Assembly (NCBI GenBank): GCA_030753015.1
Contig: JASMDC010000004.1
Coordinates: 62,001 to 126,000 of the forward strand
Reading direction: 5' to 3'
Length of the DNA stretch: 64,000 nt
Source: Candidatus Undinarchaeales archaeon
GTDB taxonomy: Archaea; SpSt-1190; JASMDC01
Below are positions 17,120 to 25,353 of the stretch, in pieces. The position numbers were made by a program, and so were the translations under genes. Under the pieces are notes generated by a model, which was not told the DNA's origin, ran no database searches, and saw only the letters and a program-made list of their open reading frames with translations. How positions within the stretch are numbered: the stretch's first letter is position 1; each line of letters starts with the position of its first letter.

Positions 17120-17952
17120 ATCTCCCCCTTGACGTCCTTCAGCACGTCCCACGAGAACACCGGCCCGTCCTTGCAGACGTAGACGTTGCCGATGTTGCAG
17201 CGCCCGCACTTGCCGATGCCGCACTTCATCCGCATCTCAAGGGTTGTGAAGATCTGGTCCGGTGTGAAGCCGAGCTTCTCTAGGGCCTGTATCACGAACT
17301 TGATCATAATGGGCGGGCCGCAGGTGATGGCGATGGTGTTCTCAGGCGAGGGAGCAATACGCGTGAGGTTGGTGGGGACGAATCCCACGAAGCGCGTCCA
17401 TCCCTCCTCCTCGTTGTCGATGGAGAGGTGGACGTCCACATCGTCACGCTTCTCCATCTCTTCGAGCTCCCCCATGAAGCACAGGTCTGCGGTGGAGCGC
17501 GCGCCGTAGATCACGTCCAGCTTCCCGTAGTCCTTCCGGTTATCCATGACATACTGTATGAGGGAGCGCAGCGGCGCCTGGCCGATCCCGCCCCCGATGC
17601 AGAGGATGTTCTTGCCCTTCCATTCGTCCACGGGGAACCCGTTACCGTAGGGGCCGCGGACGCCAACCGTTTCGTCCACCTCCAGCTCGTGGAGGGCGCG
17701 TGTTACCTTGCCCAGCCTCATGATGCTGAACTCCAGGTACCCCTTCTTGGTAGGGGAGCAGGAGATGGCGAAGAAGCATTCCCCCTTCCCGAGGAGGGTG
17801 ACCATGCCACACTGCCCTGGGATGTAATCGAAGCTGTCGGCGAGCTCGGCATCGTTGAACCGCACCCTGAAGGTCTTGATGGCCCGCTCACCTTTTACCT
17901 CCTCCTTGAGGCCGATGATCGTGGCCATGTTCGGTACGTACGGATTCTCCAT
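17116..17952 (-). CDS. FlxA-like NAD(P)H/FAD oxidoreductase subunit with 2Fe-2S site
   Basis: This 278-residue protein is of the ferredoxin-NADP reductase family. The FAD-binding half has DYIPGQCGMVTLL and FFAISCSPTKKG. The nucleotide half has the motif CIGGGIGQAPLRS and CGPPIMI. The C-terminal Cys cluster, KCGIGKCGRCNIGNVYVCKDG, should hold a [2Fe-2S] centre, as in dihydroorotate dehydrogenase K and sulfhydrogenase gamma subunits. In FlxABCD-HdrABC complexes the FlxA subunit oxidises NADH and feeds electrons toward the Hdr part. Gene order and near-zero spacing here support that role. A GGAGG ends eight bases before the ATG. HydG of a sulfhydrogenase is the alternative, but no hydrogenase large or small subunit is present. 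Confidence 0.82.
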   Translation of the reverse strand: MENPYVPNMATIIGLKEEVKGERAIKTFRVRFNDAELADSFDYIPGQCGMVTLLGKGECFFAISCSPTKKGYLEFSIMRLGKVTRALHELEVDETVGVRGPYGNGFPVDEWKGKNILCIGGGIGQAPLRSLIQYVMDNRKDYGKLDVIYGARSTADLCFMGELEEMEKRDDVDVHLSIDNEEEGWTRFVGFVPTNLTRIAPSPENTIAITCGPPIMIKFVIQALEKLGFTPDQIFTTLEMRMKCGIGKCGRCNIGNVYVCKDGPVFSWDVLKDVKGEM

Positions 17953-18951
17953 CTAGATCCCTCCGAGCGTGGAGAGCTCCTCCACGATGCTGAGCCCCAC
18001 CGGGCAGTTCGAGGCGCATCTTCCGCAGCCCACGCAGGCGATGACACCGAAGTTGTCGGGGTAGTACTGGTACTTGTGCAGGATCCGGTTCCTCATCCGG
18101 TTCTTCCTCCCGGGCCGGGGGTTGTACCCGGAGCCGTGGAGGGTGTACTCGGGATTGCTACAGCTGTCCCACACGCGGATCCGCCGTCCCTTCCGTCCCC
18201 GGACCTCGTCCTGGATGTCAAAGCAGTGGCAGGTAGGGCAGAGATAGGTGCAGTTGTAGCACCCCAGGCATGTCTGTGCCATGTCCTCCCAGACAGGATG
18301 GTCGAACAGCGTCTTCAGCTTCTCGGGAAGCCCCGAGACGTCCACCGTTCGTTTGATGGCGCTCTCGGCGCGTTCCCTGATCTCATCGGCGGTCCCGGCC
18401 TCGTCGGTGGCCTCCTCGAAGAGCTCCTCGTTCTCCGTAAGAAGCGTCTTTCCTTTCTCGGTGACGCTCCGCACGAGGAACCGGTCACCCATGTCCACCA
18501 AGAGCAGGTCCAGCCCTGTGGTGTCGAAGGGACCGGCGCCCAGTGAGGTGCAGAAGCAGTTCCTACCGGGGATCGCGCACGCCAGGCCTACGAGCACCGT
18601 ATTCTCCCGCCGTCTGATGTAGTAAGGGTCCTTGAAGTCCTTCGTGAACAGCGGATCCAGGATGGCGAAAGAGCGTGCGTCACAGGGCCGGATGCCAAGG
18701 ACCATCCGCTTTATCGTCTCGGGCGTTCGTTCGGCGATCGTCTTCCCATCGAAGGCGAACAGCTCCTCAGTCTGCGGGAAGAATATCTTCTTAGGAGGCA
18801 CCACGGAGTTCGCATAATCCCATGCGATGTCGGATGCCTTGCTCACGGTCTCGAAGGAGACCGTCGTGCCCTTCCTGACGGGGGCTATGACCTCGTATCC
18901 CAGCTTGGTGATGAGCTCGTCGAGCCTGTCCTTTTTGAGTACAGCGTCCAT
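17953..18951 (-). CDS. FlxB-like 4Fe-4S dicluster subunit (HydB/AsrA family)
   Basis: This protein of about 332 residues belongs to the family of sulfhydrogenase beta and anaerobic sulfite reductase A subunits. Its N-terminal half has the family motif GIRPCDARSFAILD and a Cys pair GRNCFCTSLG. The C-terminal half has two [4Fe-4S] motifs, CLGCYNCTYLCPTC and CVGCGRCASNCPVG. It should relay electrons between the flavin subunit and MvhD/HdrA. The ATG at 18951 follows AGGTGAT by six bases and is preferred over the GTG at 18960. The stop abuts the ATG of the flxA-like gene. The next gene upstream is a related iron-sulfur protein. Confidence 0.8.
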   Translation of the reverse strand: MDAVLKKDRLDELITKLGYEVIAPVRKGTTVSFETVSKASDIAWDYANSVVPPKKIFFPQTEELFAFDGKTIAERTPETIKRMVLGIRPCDARSFAILDPLFTKDFKDPYYIRRRENTVLVGLACAIPGRNCFCTSLGAGPFDTTGLDLLLVDMGDRFLVRSVTEKGKTLLTENEELFEEATDEAGTADEIRERAESAIKRTVDVSGLPEKLKTLFDHPVWEDMAQTCLGCYNCTYLCPTCHCFDIQDEVRGRKGRRIRVWDSCSNPEYTLHGSGYNPRPGRKNRMRNRILHKYQYYPDNFGVIACVGCGRCASNCPVGLSIVEELSTLGGI

Positions 18952-18960
18952 GATGATCAC

Positions 18961-19911
18961 CTACTGGATGAAGTCCTCCTCATCATCCGTCTTGAACGAC
19001 CCGAGCAGCGGCTTGGCCTCGGGATCGGTGCCGGAGGAGTACCCGAAGATGTCCTCAGCCTCGCGTGCCATCCTCTTGTTCAGGGTCATGAGGGGGATGC
19101 CCACGGGGCAGGCGCGTTCGCACGCGCCGCACTCCGCACACCGTCCCGCGTGGTGGAAGGCGCGAATGAAGTGCCACATGGTGTTCTCGGAGAGGTTCAC
19201 GGACCTCTTGACCCAGTTGGGCTTGAGCGAGTCACCCGCGCAAACCTCGCAGAAGCAGAGCGGGCACGCCTGTCGGCAGGCAAAGCACCGGATGCATTTG
19301 CTGAACTTGTCAGACCAAAACGCCCAGCGCTCCTCTGCGCTCATGCCCTCGGTGGGATCGCTCGCCTCCCCGCCGCGGGGCTCAACGGGCTCACCCAGCA
19401 TGACGTCGGCCATGAGCGGGGTGGGGTAGGTACAGGTGAGGCACTCGTCGAACAGCACGTCCTCCTTCTTCAAGGTCTGCTCGCCGTCCCTCGTCTTGAT
19501 GATGAACGTGTCGCCATCCTCGGATATCTCGAGGATGTCGTCCTCGATAACCTCCTGATAGAGCTTGTCCGGTTCGATCATCCCCGTGCAGGGAACACCC
19601 AGGATGACGAGGTCGTCCCGCTCGACACCCCGTTCCTGCAATACCTGAATCAGGGCGCGGGCATCGCACCCCTTGACGATCAGGGCGACCTTCTTCTTCT
19701 CGGGGTCCGTGGGGGGCTCGAGCGTAAGGTATACGGTGAGGTTGTGCTTGCACATGGGCGTGAGGATCAGCCGGTCAGCATCGTCCGGCGAGGTGATGAT
19801 GCAGGGTCTCGCACCCTGGCCTAACTCCCCCTTCTCGTAGCCGATCACGGACGCCACCTTGCCCGTGCTGAGAAGGTCGCGGACGGTGTCCCTCATCTTC
19901 TCTTCGTCCAT
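18961..19911 (-). CDS. FlxC-like 4Fe-4S subunit
   Basis: This 316-residue protein has a family segment VALIVKGCDARALIQVLQE with VILGVPCTGM and DECLTCTYPTP, resembling the F420-hydrogenase beta and FlxC type. Two ferredoxin motifs follow, CIRCFACRQACPLCFC and CAECGACERACPVG. It is the second iron-sulfur electron-relay subunit of the proposed Flx module. The ATG at 19911 lies two bases after the mvhD stop. The frame stays open further upstream only as a shadow of mvhD. An acidic C-terminal tail (DDEEDFIQ) follows the last cluster. With flxB it forms a pair of diverged dicluster proteins, each carrying a GCDAR or RPCDAR motif. Confidence 0.78.
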   Translation of the reverse strand: MDEEKMRDTVRDLLSTGKVASVIGYEKGELGQGARPCIITSPDDADRLILTPMCKHNLTVYLTLEPPTDPEKKKVALIVKGCDARALIQVLQERGVERDDLVILGVPCTGMIEPDKLYQEVIEDDILEISEDGDTFIIKTRDGEQTLKKEDVLFDECLTCTYPTPLMADVMLGEPVEPRGGEASDPTEGMSAEERWAFWSDKFSKCIRCFACRQACPLCFCEVCAGDSLKPNWVKRSVNLSENTMWHFIRAFHHAGRCAECGACERACPVGIPLMTLNKRMAREAEDIFGYSSGTDPEAKPLLGSFKTDDEEDFIQ

Positions 19912-19913
19912 GG

Positions 19914-20339
19914 TCAGACCTCCCTCACGAACTGCTCGTTCGGTCCGAGCTTCCGCACGTCCTCGGTGACCTTCTTGATCACGTCCGCGAACTTCGGGCC
20001 CTCGGAGGCGGAGACCCAACTCATCTGGACCCGACCGGAATCTATGCCCACGTACTCCAAGAGCCGCGTTATGAGGTTCATTCTCCTTCGGGCGAAGTAG
20101 TTGCCCTGGATGTAGTGGCAGTCACCCGGATGACAACCCGAGATCAGCACCCCGTCCGCGCCCTGTTGCAGGGCATGGAGCACCAGCAGGGGATTGATCC
20201 GGCCGCTGCACATCACTCGCACCACCCGAACGCTGGGCGGGTACTGGATCCTGCTGGTGCCAGTGAGGTCCGCTCCCGCGTACGAGCACCAGTTGCACAG
20301 GAATGCCACGATCTTGGGCTCAAAGTCGTCCTCTGCCAT
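19914..20339 (-). CDS. mvhD: MvhD/FlxD [2Fe-2S] linker subunit
   Basis: This 141-residue protein is of the MvhD family. The conserved parts are KIVAFLCNWCSYAGADLTG, then VVRVMCSGRINP and DGVLISGCHPGDCHYIQGN. The cysteines in CNWC, MCSG and GCHPGDC bind an iron-sulfur centre that links an electron-donating module to HdrA in methanogen Mvh-Hdr and in Flx-Hdr complexes. The ATG at 20339 begins the family sequence, five bases after the hdrA stop. Lack of any hydrogenase gene nearby means the donor is more likely the Flx flavin subunit than hydrogen. Confidence 0.92.
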   Translation of the reverse strand: MAEDDFEPKIVAFLCNWCSYAGADLTGTSRIQYPPSVRVVRVMCSGRINPLLVLHALQQGADGVLISGCHPGDCHYIQGNYFARRRMNLITRLLEYVGIDSGRVQMSWVSASEGPKFADVIKKVTEDVRKLGPNEQFVREV

Positions 20340-20344
20340 GGTTA

Positions 20345-23300
20345 TCACCACTCCGTCATTGCATCGAGCGTGGACATCAGCTGCTCGTCCGTGAATCCCT
20401 TCTGCTGCATCGCACCCGACAGACAGGCAGCGGCGCACGAGCCGCAGCCCTTGCACAGCGAAGCGTTCACCGATGCCACGGTCACCTCCTGGCCCGACCG
20501 CTGCTTCCTGGTGACCAGCTCCACGGCACTATAGGGACAGACCTCGACGCAGAACCCACATCCGCGGCACAGCGACTCATCCACCGAGGAGATGGTCGCA
20601 ATGGTCTCCATCTCCGTCTTCGATATGATGGTGCCGGCCCTGGACGCGACGGCATTCGCCTGGGCGATGGTCTCATCCAGGAGCTTGGGGAAGTGTGCGG
20701 ACCCACACAGGAAGACACCGTCGGTGGCGAAATCCACGGGCCGGAGCTTTGCATGCGCCTCGAGGTAGAATCCATCGGGCCCCACGGGGACCTTGAAGGC
20801 CTGGCTCAGACCCTCGGTCTCGTTGGGGACGATGGGGGTGCTCAGGACAACGAGGTCGGCCTTGATCCTGAGGGTTTTGCCGAGGAAGTGGTCATAGACA
20901 TCGACCGTTCCGTCCTCTGCGACCTCCGGCTCGCTGTTGGCCGAGTAGCGCACGAACAGGACGCCCTTCGTCCGGGCTTCCGTGTAGAGGGGCTCCCAGA
21001 GGCCATAGGTCTGGATGTCCCGGAAGAGCACGAAGACGTTCGTCTTGGGTGACCTCTCCTTCAGACTGATCGCGTTCTTTACGGCCTGGATGCAGCATAT
21101 CCTCGAGCAGTAGGTCCTCGGTGGCGTGTTCTCGCGGGAGCCGACGCACTGGATCATGACCACGTTCTTCGCATCGGTATCGTCCAATCGCGTCTCCAGC
21201 TCTGCCTGTGTGATGACCTTGTCCGAGGTGGAGTGGTGGAAGTATCCCTCCGGATCGAGGGGACTCCCGCCTGTGGCGAGGACGGCGGCACCGAATTGGA
21301 TCTCTTCGTCGTTCAGTCTGGCCTTGAAGTTCCCGACGCTGCCTGAAACGTCCTCGAGCACGGCATCGGTGACGACGCTGATGAGCTCGTTGGAGGTCAC
21401 CCTCTTGGTGAACTCCTCCGCGATCTCCTTCCCGCTCTGGCCCGTGTGCAGACGTGGAACGTCGAGTAGGACTCCGCCCAGATGGTCAGACCTCTCCGCC
21501 AGGGTCACGGGGAAGCCCATTTCGGCGATGGCCAGGGCCGCGGTCATCCCGGCGACGCCCCCGCCAACGACGAGTGCTGACTGCTCCACGGTGAACTTCT
21601 CGATATGAAGGGGTTCAAGAAGACGGACCCGTTCCACCGACATGCGGACCAGGTCCTTGGCCTTCTCCGTGGCCCGCTCCTTCTCCTCCCGGTGGACCCA
21701 CGAGCAGTGTTCACGAATGTTCGCAAGGTCGAAGAGATGCGGGTTCAGTCCGGCTTCCCGCTGGGTGCCCTGGAAGAGGGGCTCGTGTGTCCGGGGGGTG
21801 CAGGCGGCCACCACGATCCGGTTCAGGTCGTGCTCCTTGATGGCCTCCTTGATCTTCAACTGATGATCTGAAGAACACGCGTAGATGGTCTCGGCCGAGT
21901 GTACGACATTGTCCAGGGTCTTCGCGTACTCGGCGACCTCCCGAACGTTCACCACGCTGCTGATGTTGATACCGCAGTGACAGACGAACACGCCGATCCT
22001 GGGCTTTCCGGATACGTCCTTCTCAGGGGGCAGTTCCTTTGACGATACGAGCTCGCCCCGGGCCTCGGAGATGGCCGCGCCCGCCTTGGCAGCAGCCCCG
22101 CTCGCCTGGGCCACGGTCTCGGGTATGTCCTTCGGTCCCTGGGATACTCCTGCGACGAATATCCCCGGCCGGTTCGTCTCCAGGGGCCTGTCCAGCGAGG
22201 TCCGCAGGTAGCCGAAGTCATCAATCTCAAGGCCGAGCGTCTCCGCGAGCCTGGATATGTTGGGTGTCGGGTCGAGCCCGGTACCGAGCACCACCATGTC
22301 GAAGTCCATCGTCCGGATCTTTCCGGTGTCCAGGTCCTCGTACTTGAGCGAGAGGCCCTCTGTCCTGGGATCTATCCGGATCGCGCCGATCCGTGATCGT
22401 ACGTAAGTGATCCCGAACTCGTTCTTGCCCCTCTCGTAGAACTCGTTGAACGCCTTACCACAGGCACGGACGTCCATGTAGAACATGTAGGGCTCGATGT
22501 CCGGATCGTGCTCTTTTGCGATGATTGCCTCTTTCGTCGTCATCATGCAGCATACCGACGAGCAGAGGTCCCTGTTGATGTGGGGGTTCCTCGAACCCAC
22601 GCATTGGATGAACGCGATCCTTCGCGGCGTTGTTCCGTCCGACGGCTTCTTCACATGTCCGCCGGTAGGACCGGAGGCGCTGAGGTATCGCTCGAACTCC
22701 AGCGAGGTCAGGACGTCGGGATGATGGTAGCCGAGCTCCGTCTGGTTGGTAGGATCGAACGGAGTGAAGCCCGTGGCGACGATGACCGAGCCGACGTCGA
22801 TGTCGAACTTCCGGTCCTCCTGCTCGAAGTCGATCGCACCGGCCCCGCACGCCTTCTCACAGAGGCGACACACACCCTTCGCGTGATAGAGACATTTCTC
22901 CTTGTCCATCACGGCAACCAGAGGCACAGCCTGGGGGAAGGGGATGCGGACGTTCTTGGTAACGACCGTCCCGGCGTTGTACTCGTCGGAAATCTTTATG
23001 GGGCATTTCTCCTGGCATAGCCCACAGCCGGTACACTTCTCCTCGTCCACAAAACGTGTCTTCTTCTTGATGGTGAGGCTGAAAGCACCCGCCTCTCCAG
23101 TGATGCCCTCCACCGTGGACATGGTCAGGAGCTCTATGTTCGGATGCCGCGCAATCCCAACGAGCTTCGGGCCCAGGATGCACATAGAGCAGTCGAGTGT
23201 GGGGAAGGTCTTGTCCAGCTGCGCCATCCGTCCACCGATGCTCGGCCCCTTCTCGATGAGGTACACCTTGAACCCAGAATCAGCAAGGTCGAGGGACGCC

Positions 23301-23407
23301 TGCATCCCGGCGATCCCGCCGCCGATGACCGCGACGGCGCCAACCTTCTTGCTCGCCGGTGGTGCCCCCTGGGCCTTATCATCCTTGGTCTCGTCAGTGT
23401 TGTTCAT
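20345..23407 (-). CDS. hdrA: HdrA, double-flavoprotein fusion form
   Basis: This 1,020-residue protein is far longer than the roughly 650 residues of methanogen HdrA. After a 20-residue polar leader comes a first FAD domain, with GGGIAGM at 29-35 and DCSMC at 72-76. Inserted ferredoxin motifs follow in CTGCGLCQEKCP and a CRLCEKACG stretch. Near residue 470 a typical HdrA N-terminal domain begins (RIGVFVCHCGINISSVV), followed by a second FAD domain with VGGGVAGM. That domain lacks the ferredoxin insert. At the C-terminus are CRGCGFCVEVCP and CKGCGSCAAACL. HdrA is the flavin-based bifurcating hub, so two flavins in one chain could split oxidation and bifurcation. It lies between hdrB and mvhD. 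Confidence 0.9.
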   Translation of the reverse strand: MNNTDETKDDKAQGAPPASKKVGAVAVIGGGIAGMQASLDLADSGFKVYLIEKGPSIGGRMAQLDKTFPTLDCSMCILGPKLVGIARHPNIELLTMSTVEGITGEAGAFSLTIKKKTRFVDEEKCTGCGLCQEKCPIKISDEYNAGTVVTKNVRIPFPQAVPLVAVMDKEKCLYHAKGVCRLCEKACGAGAIDFEQEDRKFDIDVGSVIVATGFTPFDPTNQTELGYHHPDVLTSLEFERYLSASGPTGGHVKKPSDGTTPRRIAFIQCVGSRNPHINRDLCSSVCCMMTTKEAIIAKEHDPDIEPYMFYMDVRACGKAFNEFYERGKNEFGITYVRSRIGAIRIDPRTEGLSLKYEDLDTGKIRTMDFDMVVLGTGLDPTPNISRLAETLGLEIDDFGYLRTSLDRPLETNRPGIFVAGVSQGPKDIPETVAQASGAAAKAGAAISEARGELVSSKELPPEKDVSGKPRIGVFVCHCGINISSVVNVREVAEYAKTLDNVVHSAETIYACSSDHQLKIKEAIKEHDLNRIVVAACTPRTHEPLFQGTQREAGLNPHLFDLANIREHCSWVHREEKERATEKAKDLVRMSVERVRLLEPLHIEKFTVEQSALVVGGGVAGMTAALAIAEMGFPVTLAERSDHLGGVLLDVPRLHTGQSGKEIAEEFTKRVTSNELISVVTDAVLEDVSGSVGNFKARLNDEEIQFGAAVLATGGSPLDPEGYFHHSTSDKVITQAELETRLDDTDAKNVVMIQCVGSRENTPPRTYCSRICCIQAVKNAISLKERSPKTNVFVLFRDIQTYGLWEPLYTEARTKGVLFVRYSANSEPEVAEDGTVDVYDHFLGKTLRIKADLVVLSTPIVPNETEGLSQAFKVPVGPDGFYLEAHAKLRPVDFATDGVFLCGSAHFPKLLDETIAQANAVASRAGTIISKTEMETIATISSVDESLCRGCGFCVEVCPYSAVELVTRKQRSGQEVTVASVNASLCKGCGSCAAACLSGAMQQKGFTDEQLMSTLDAMTEW

Positions 23408-23408
23408 C

Positions 23409-24266
23409 TCACTCCACCTCCAAGACCTTCAGCGGGGATACCATGTTCCGGCTCAGGCCCAGTTCCGAGGGATCTATCCCGAGGGCATAACCGAGGAGCT
23501 GTGTGAAGTAGAGGATCGGGATCTGGAACTTCTTCTTGAGCACCCGCTCCACCTTGAACTGGATCCCGTCCAGGGCCATGTGACACATGGGGCAGGGAAC
23601 GACGATGAAGTCTGCTCCCGCGTCCTGCGCCTCGGTGAGGATCTCCCCCGCCAGGGCGTAGGCATGATCCTCGTTCGTTACCATGAGCGGACCGCCGCAG
23701 CATTTGGACTTCCTCTCGAAGGGCAGGGGCTCCGCTCCCGCGAGCTTGATGATGGTATCGAGCGACGTGGGATTCTCCGGGTCCTCGTAGGCGACCTCCG
23801 CGGGCCGCACGATCAGGCACCCGTAGTAGCCGACGCCCTTCTTCCCCTTCAGGCGTCGCTTCACCTTCTTCTCGATTTCCTCGGATCCGAGGTCGTTGAC
23901 GAGCACATCGAGAAAACGCCTCGACTCGACCGTGCCCTCGAATTTCACGTCCATGATGTCGTTGATCTTGGTACGGAGCGCCTCGTCCTCGAGGAGCTCG
24001 CGATGCGCCCTCTTGACCCGGTTGAAGCATGCGCTGCACACCATGACGAGGTCCATTCCCTCCTTCTCTGCAACGGCCAGGTTCCTCGCCGGCAGTGCCA
24101 CCGAGGCGACGTGGTCGAGGGCCCCTACCTCCAACGCACCACAACAGTTCCAGTCCTCGATCTCTACAAGCTCGATGCCGAGCGCCTTGGCCACGGCCTT
24201 GGTCGACATGTTGTATTCCTTTGCAGAGGAGTCCAGGGAGCACCCGGGGAAATAGGCGTACTTCAT
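23409..24266 (-). CDS. hdrB: HdrB, heterodisulfide reductase CCG-domain subunit
   Basis: This 285-residue protein has two CCG domains. The first has YFPGCSLDSS, DWNCCGALE and VCSACFN. The second has YYGCLIVRP, KCCGGPLMV and PCPMCHM. In methanogens these cysteines hold the two non-cubane [4Fe-4S] clusters that cleave the CoM-S-S-CoB disulfide. All required cysteines appear present, so a disulfide or similar two-electron acceptor is expected. No methyl-CoM reductase is visible, so the substrate could be another thiol disulfide. The gene overlaps hdrC by four bases (ATGA) and ends one base before hdrA. Confidence 0.92.
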   Translation of the reverse strand: MKYAYFPGCSLDSSAKEYNMSTKAVAKALGIELVEIEDWNCCGALEVGALDHVASVALPARNLAVAEKEGMDLVMVCSACFNRVKRAHRELLEDEALRTKINDIMDVKFEGTVESRRFLDVLVNDLGSEEIEKKVKRRLKGKKGVGYYGCLIVRPAEVAYEDPENPTSLDTIIKLAGAEPLPFERKSKCCGGPLMVTNEDHAYALAGEILTEAQDAGADFIVVPCPMCHMALDGIQFKVERVLKKKFQIPILYFTQLLGYALGIDPSELGLSRNMVSPLKVLEVE

Positions 24267-24856
24267 TCCTTCCCCCCCCCCTTTGTACCAAAGAGCCTTC
24301 TGACCTTCGAGGAGCCCTCTATCCAGTGGGGCAGCAGCGGGATCTTACCCTTGAGGAACATCCTGAGCCCGAGCTCCGTGTAGCCGAGCGCGCCGATGGG
24401 CCCCTTTCCGAAGAGGAGGTATCGGGTCATCATCTCGGGCTCGAAGATGCGTCCATAGCGGCGGACGGTCCCGGCGAACGCCCGATCGAAGATGGGCTTG
24501 GAGCTACCGAGCTTGATGCGGCCCGCATCCGATTCCTTGAGCGCGATCCTTCGCAGGGATTCGACGACGTCGGTGAACCGCACGTTCTGTGGACATCGCT
24601 CGTAGCACATCAGACATCCGGCACAGTTCCAGATGTCCTCGGAGGAGAGCACGTCCTCCCGCATCCCCAGCAGGACCTTCCGGATGATTCGGCGGGGATT
24701 GAATCCATCATCGAGCTCGGTGATGGGGCATGAGAGCGTGCACGAGCTGCACTGGAAGCAGGCCTTGATGTTCTCGCCCCCGGGCTCTCGGGCCACCTCG
24801 TGCTTGAATTCCGAATCAAGGAGAGCGATCTCGACTTTATTTTCATCCGCTGCCAT
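24263..24856 (-). CDS. hdrC: HdrC, heterodisulfide reductase 4Fe-4S subunit
   Basis: This protein of about 197 residues has two [4Fe-4S] motifs, CFQCSSCTLSCP and CAGCLMCYERCP. They are separated by the conserved NPRRIIRKVLLGM. HdrC carries electrons from HdrA to HdrB. The ATG at 24856 is preceded by GGAGGAA seven bases upstream. The in-frame ATG at 24904 has no such signal, so the shorter form is favoured. The C-terminal 70 residues, including FGKGPIGALGYTELGLRM, are typical of soluble HdrC and there is no membrane segment. It is the first gene of the seven-gene hdrCBA-mvhD-flxCBA cluster. Confidence 0.9.
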   Translation of the reverse strand: MAADENKVEIALLDSEFKHEVAREPGGENIKACFQCSSCTLSCPITELDDGFNPRRIIRKVLLGMREDVLSSEDIWNCAGCLMCYERCPQNVRFTDVVESLRRIALKESDAGRIKLGSSKPIFDRAFAGTVRRYGRIFEPEMMTRYLLFGKGPIGALGYTELGLRMFLKGKIPLLPHWIEGSSKVRRLFGTKGGGKE

Positions 24857-25163
24857 GCGCGATTCCTCCAGAGCAGAGAGGGTCTTAAACCTTCCTTTTT
24901 CCATTTGGTCGGGGACGTACCTTCACGATATCCGATCCCTCCGGGACGTGCGTCGCGGCCGGGGATGATCCGTGTGGATATTCCCTATTTCCGATGGAGC
25001 TATTAACGATTGTTATCGCCATTGGGAGGGCATTTTTAAGGGTTGCTAAGATGCCCTCGCGTTTTTAATTAGAACCGGCATATCGGTTAACATTCCATGA
25101 GGCGATCCGGCGCATCCCGCCACCACAACCCCAGATCCCGGTGGGTATGTCCGTCCCACCATC
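24857..25163. promoter_or_regulatory. Intergenic region with the hdr operon promoter
   Basis: This 307-base stretch has no gene I can support on either strand. On the minus strand, TATA-like candidates CCTTAAAAATG and GTTAATAG lie around 25003-25040, upstream of hdrC. A partly palindromic ATTAACGATTGTTAT is at 25002-25016, resembling motifs at 16079 and 55550. An untranslated leader of 100 bases or more is implied. The first half of the region, after the tatA stop, contains a TAATTAAAAAC run that may end transcription of the upstream operon. Confidence 0.4.
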
Positions 25164-25340
25164 CTAATCTGTGCGAGGTTTGCCCTCTTCCGGATCGTCA
25201 TCACTGGAAACACCCTTCTTGAATTCGGACCGTGCCCTGCCAAGTGACCTGGCGAGCTCAGGTATCCTCTTCGCTCCGAAGAGGAGGACCGCTACCAGTA
25301 ATATGACCAGCCATTCCGAGAGACCGACAGAGAATACCAT
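25164..25340 (-). CDS. tatA: TatA/TatE twin-arginine translocase component
   Basis: This 58-residue protein starts MVFSVGLSEWLVILLVAVLL, followed by FGAKRIPELARSLGRA and a charged tail KKGVSSDDDPEEGKP. One N-terminal membrane helix, the FGAKRIPE hinge and an amphipathic helix are the full TatA signature. TatA forms the pore-like assembly that exports folded proteins with twin-arginine signals. It lies 13 bases after moeA, at the end of the operon for a Tat-exported molybdoenzyme, so it probably serves that enzyme. No tatC is present in the window. Small size makes it easy to miss by ORF-length filters. Confidence 0.92.
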   Translation of the reverse strand: MVFSVGLSEWLVILLVAVLLFGAKRIPELARSLGRARSEFKKGVSSDDDPEEGKPRTD

Positions 25341-25353
25341 GGTTTTTCACATC

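Noticed and set aside
17116-19911. Sulfhydrogenase beta/gamma subunits
   Set aside because: No [NiFe] hydrogenase large or small subunit is present, and the hdr-mvhD neighbours fit the Flx arrangement better.
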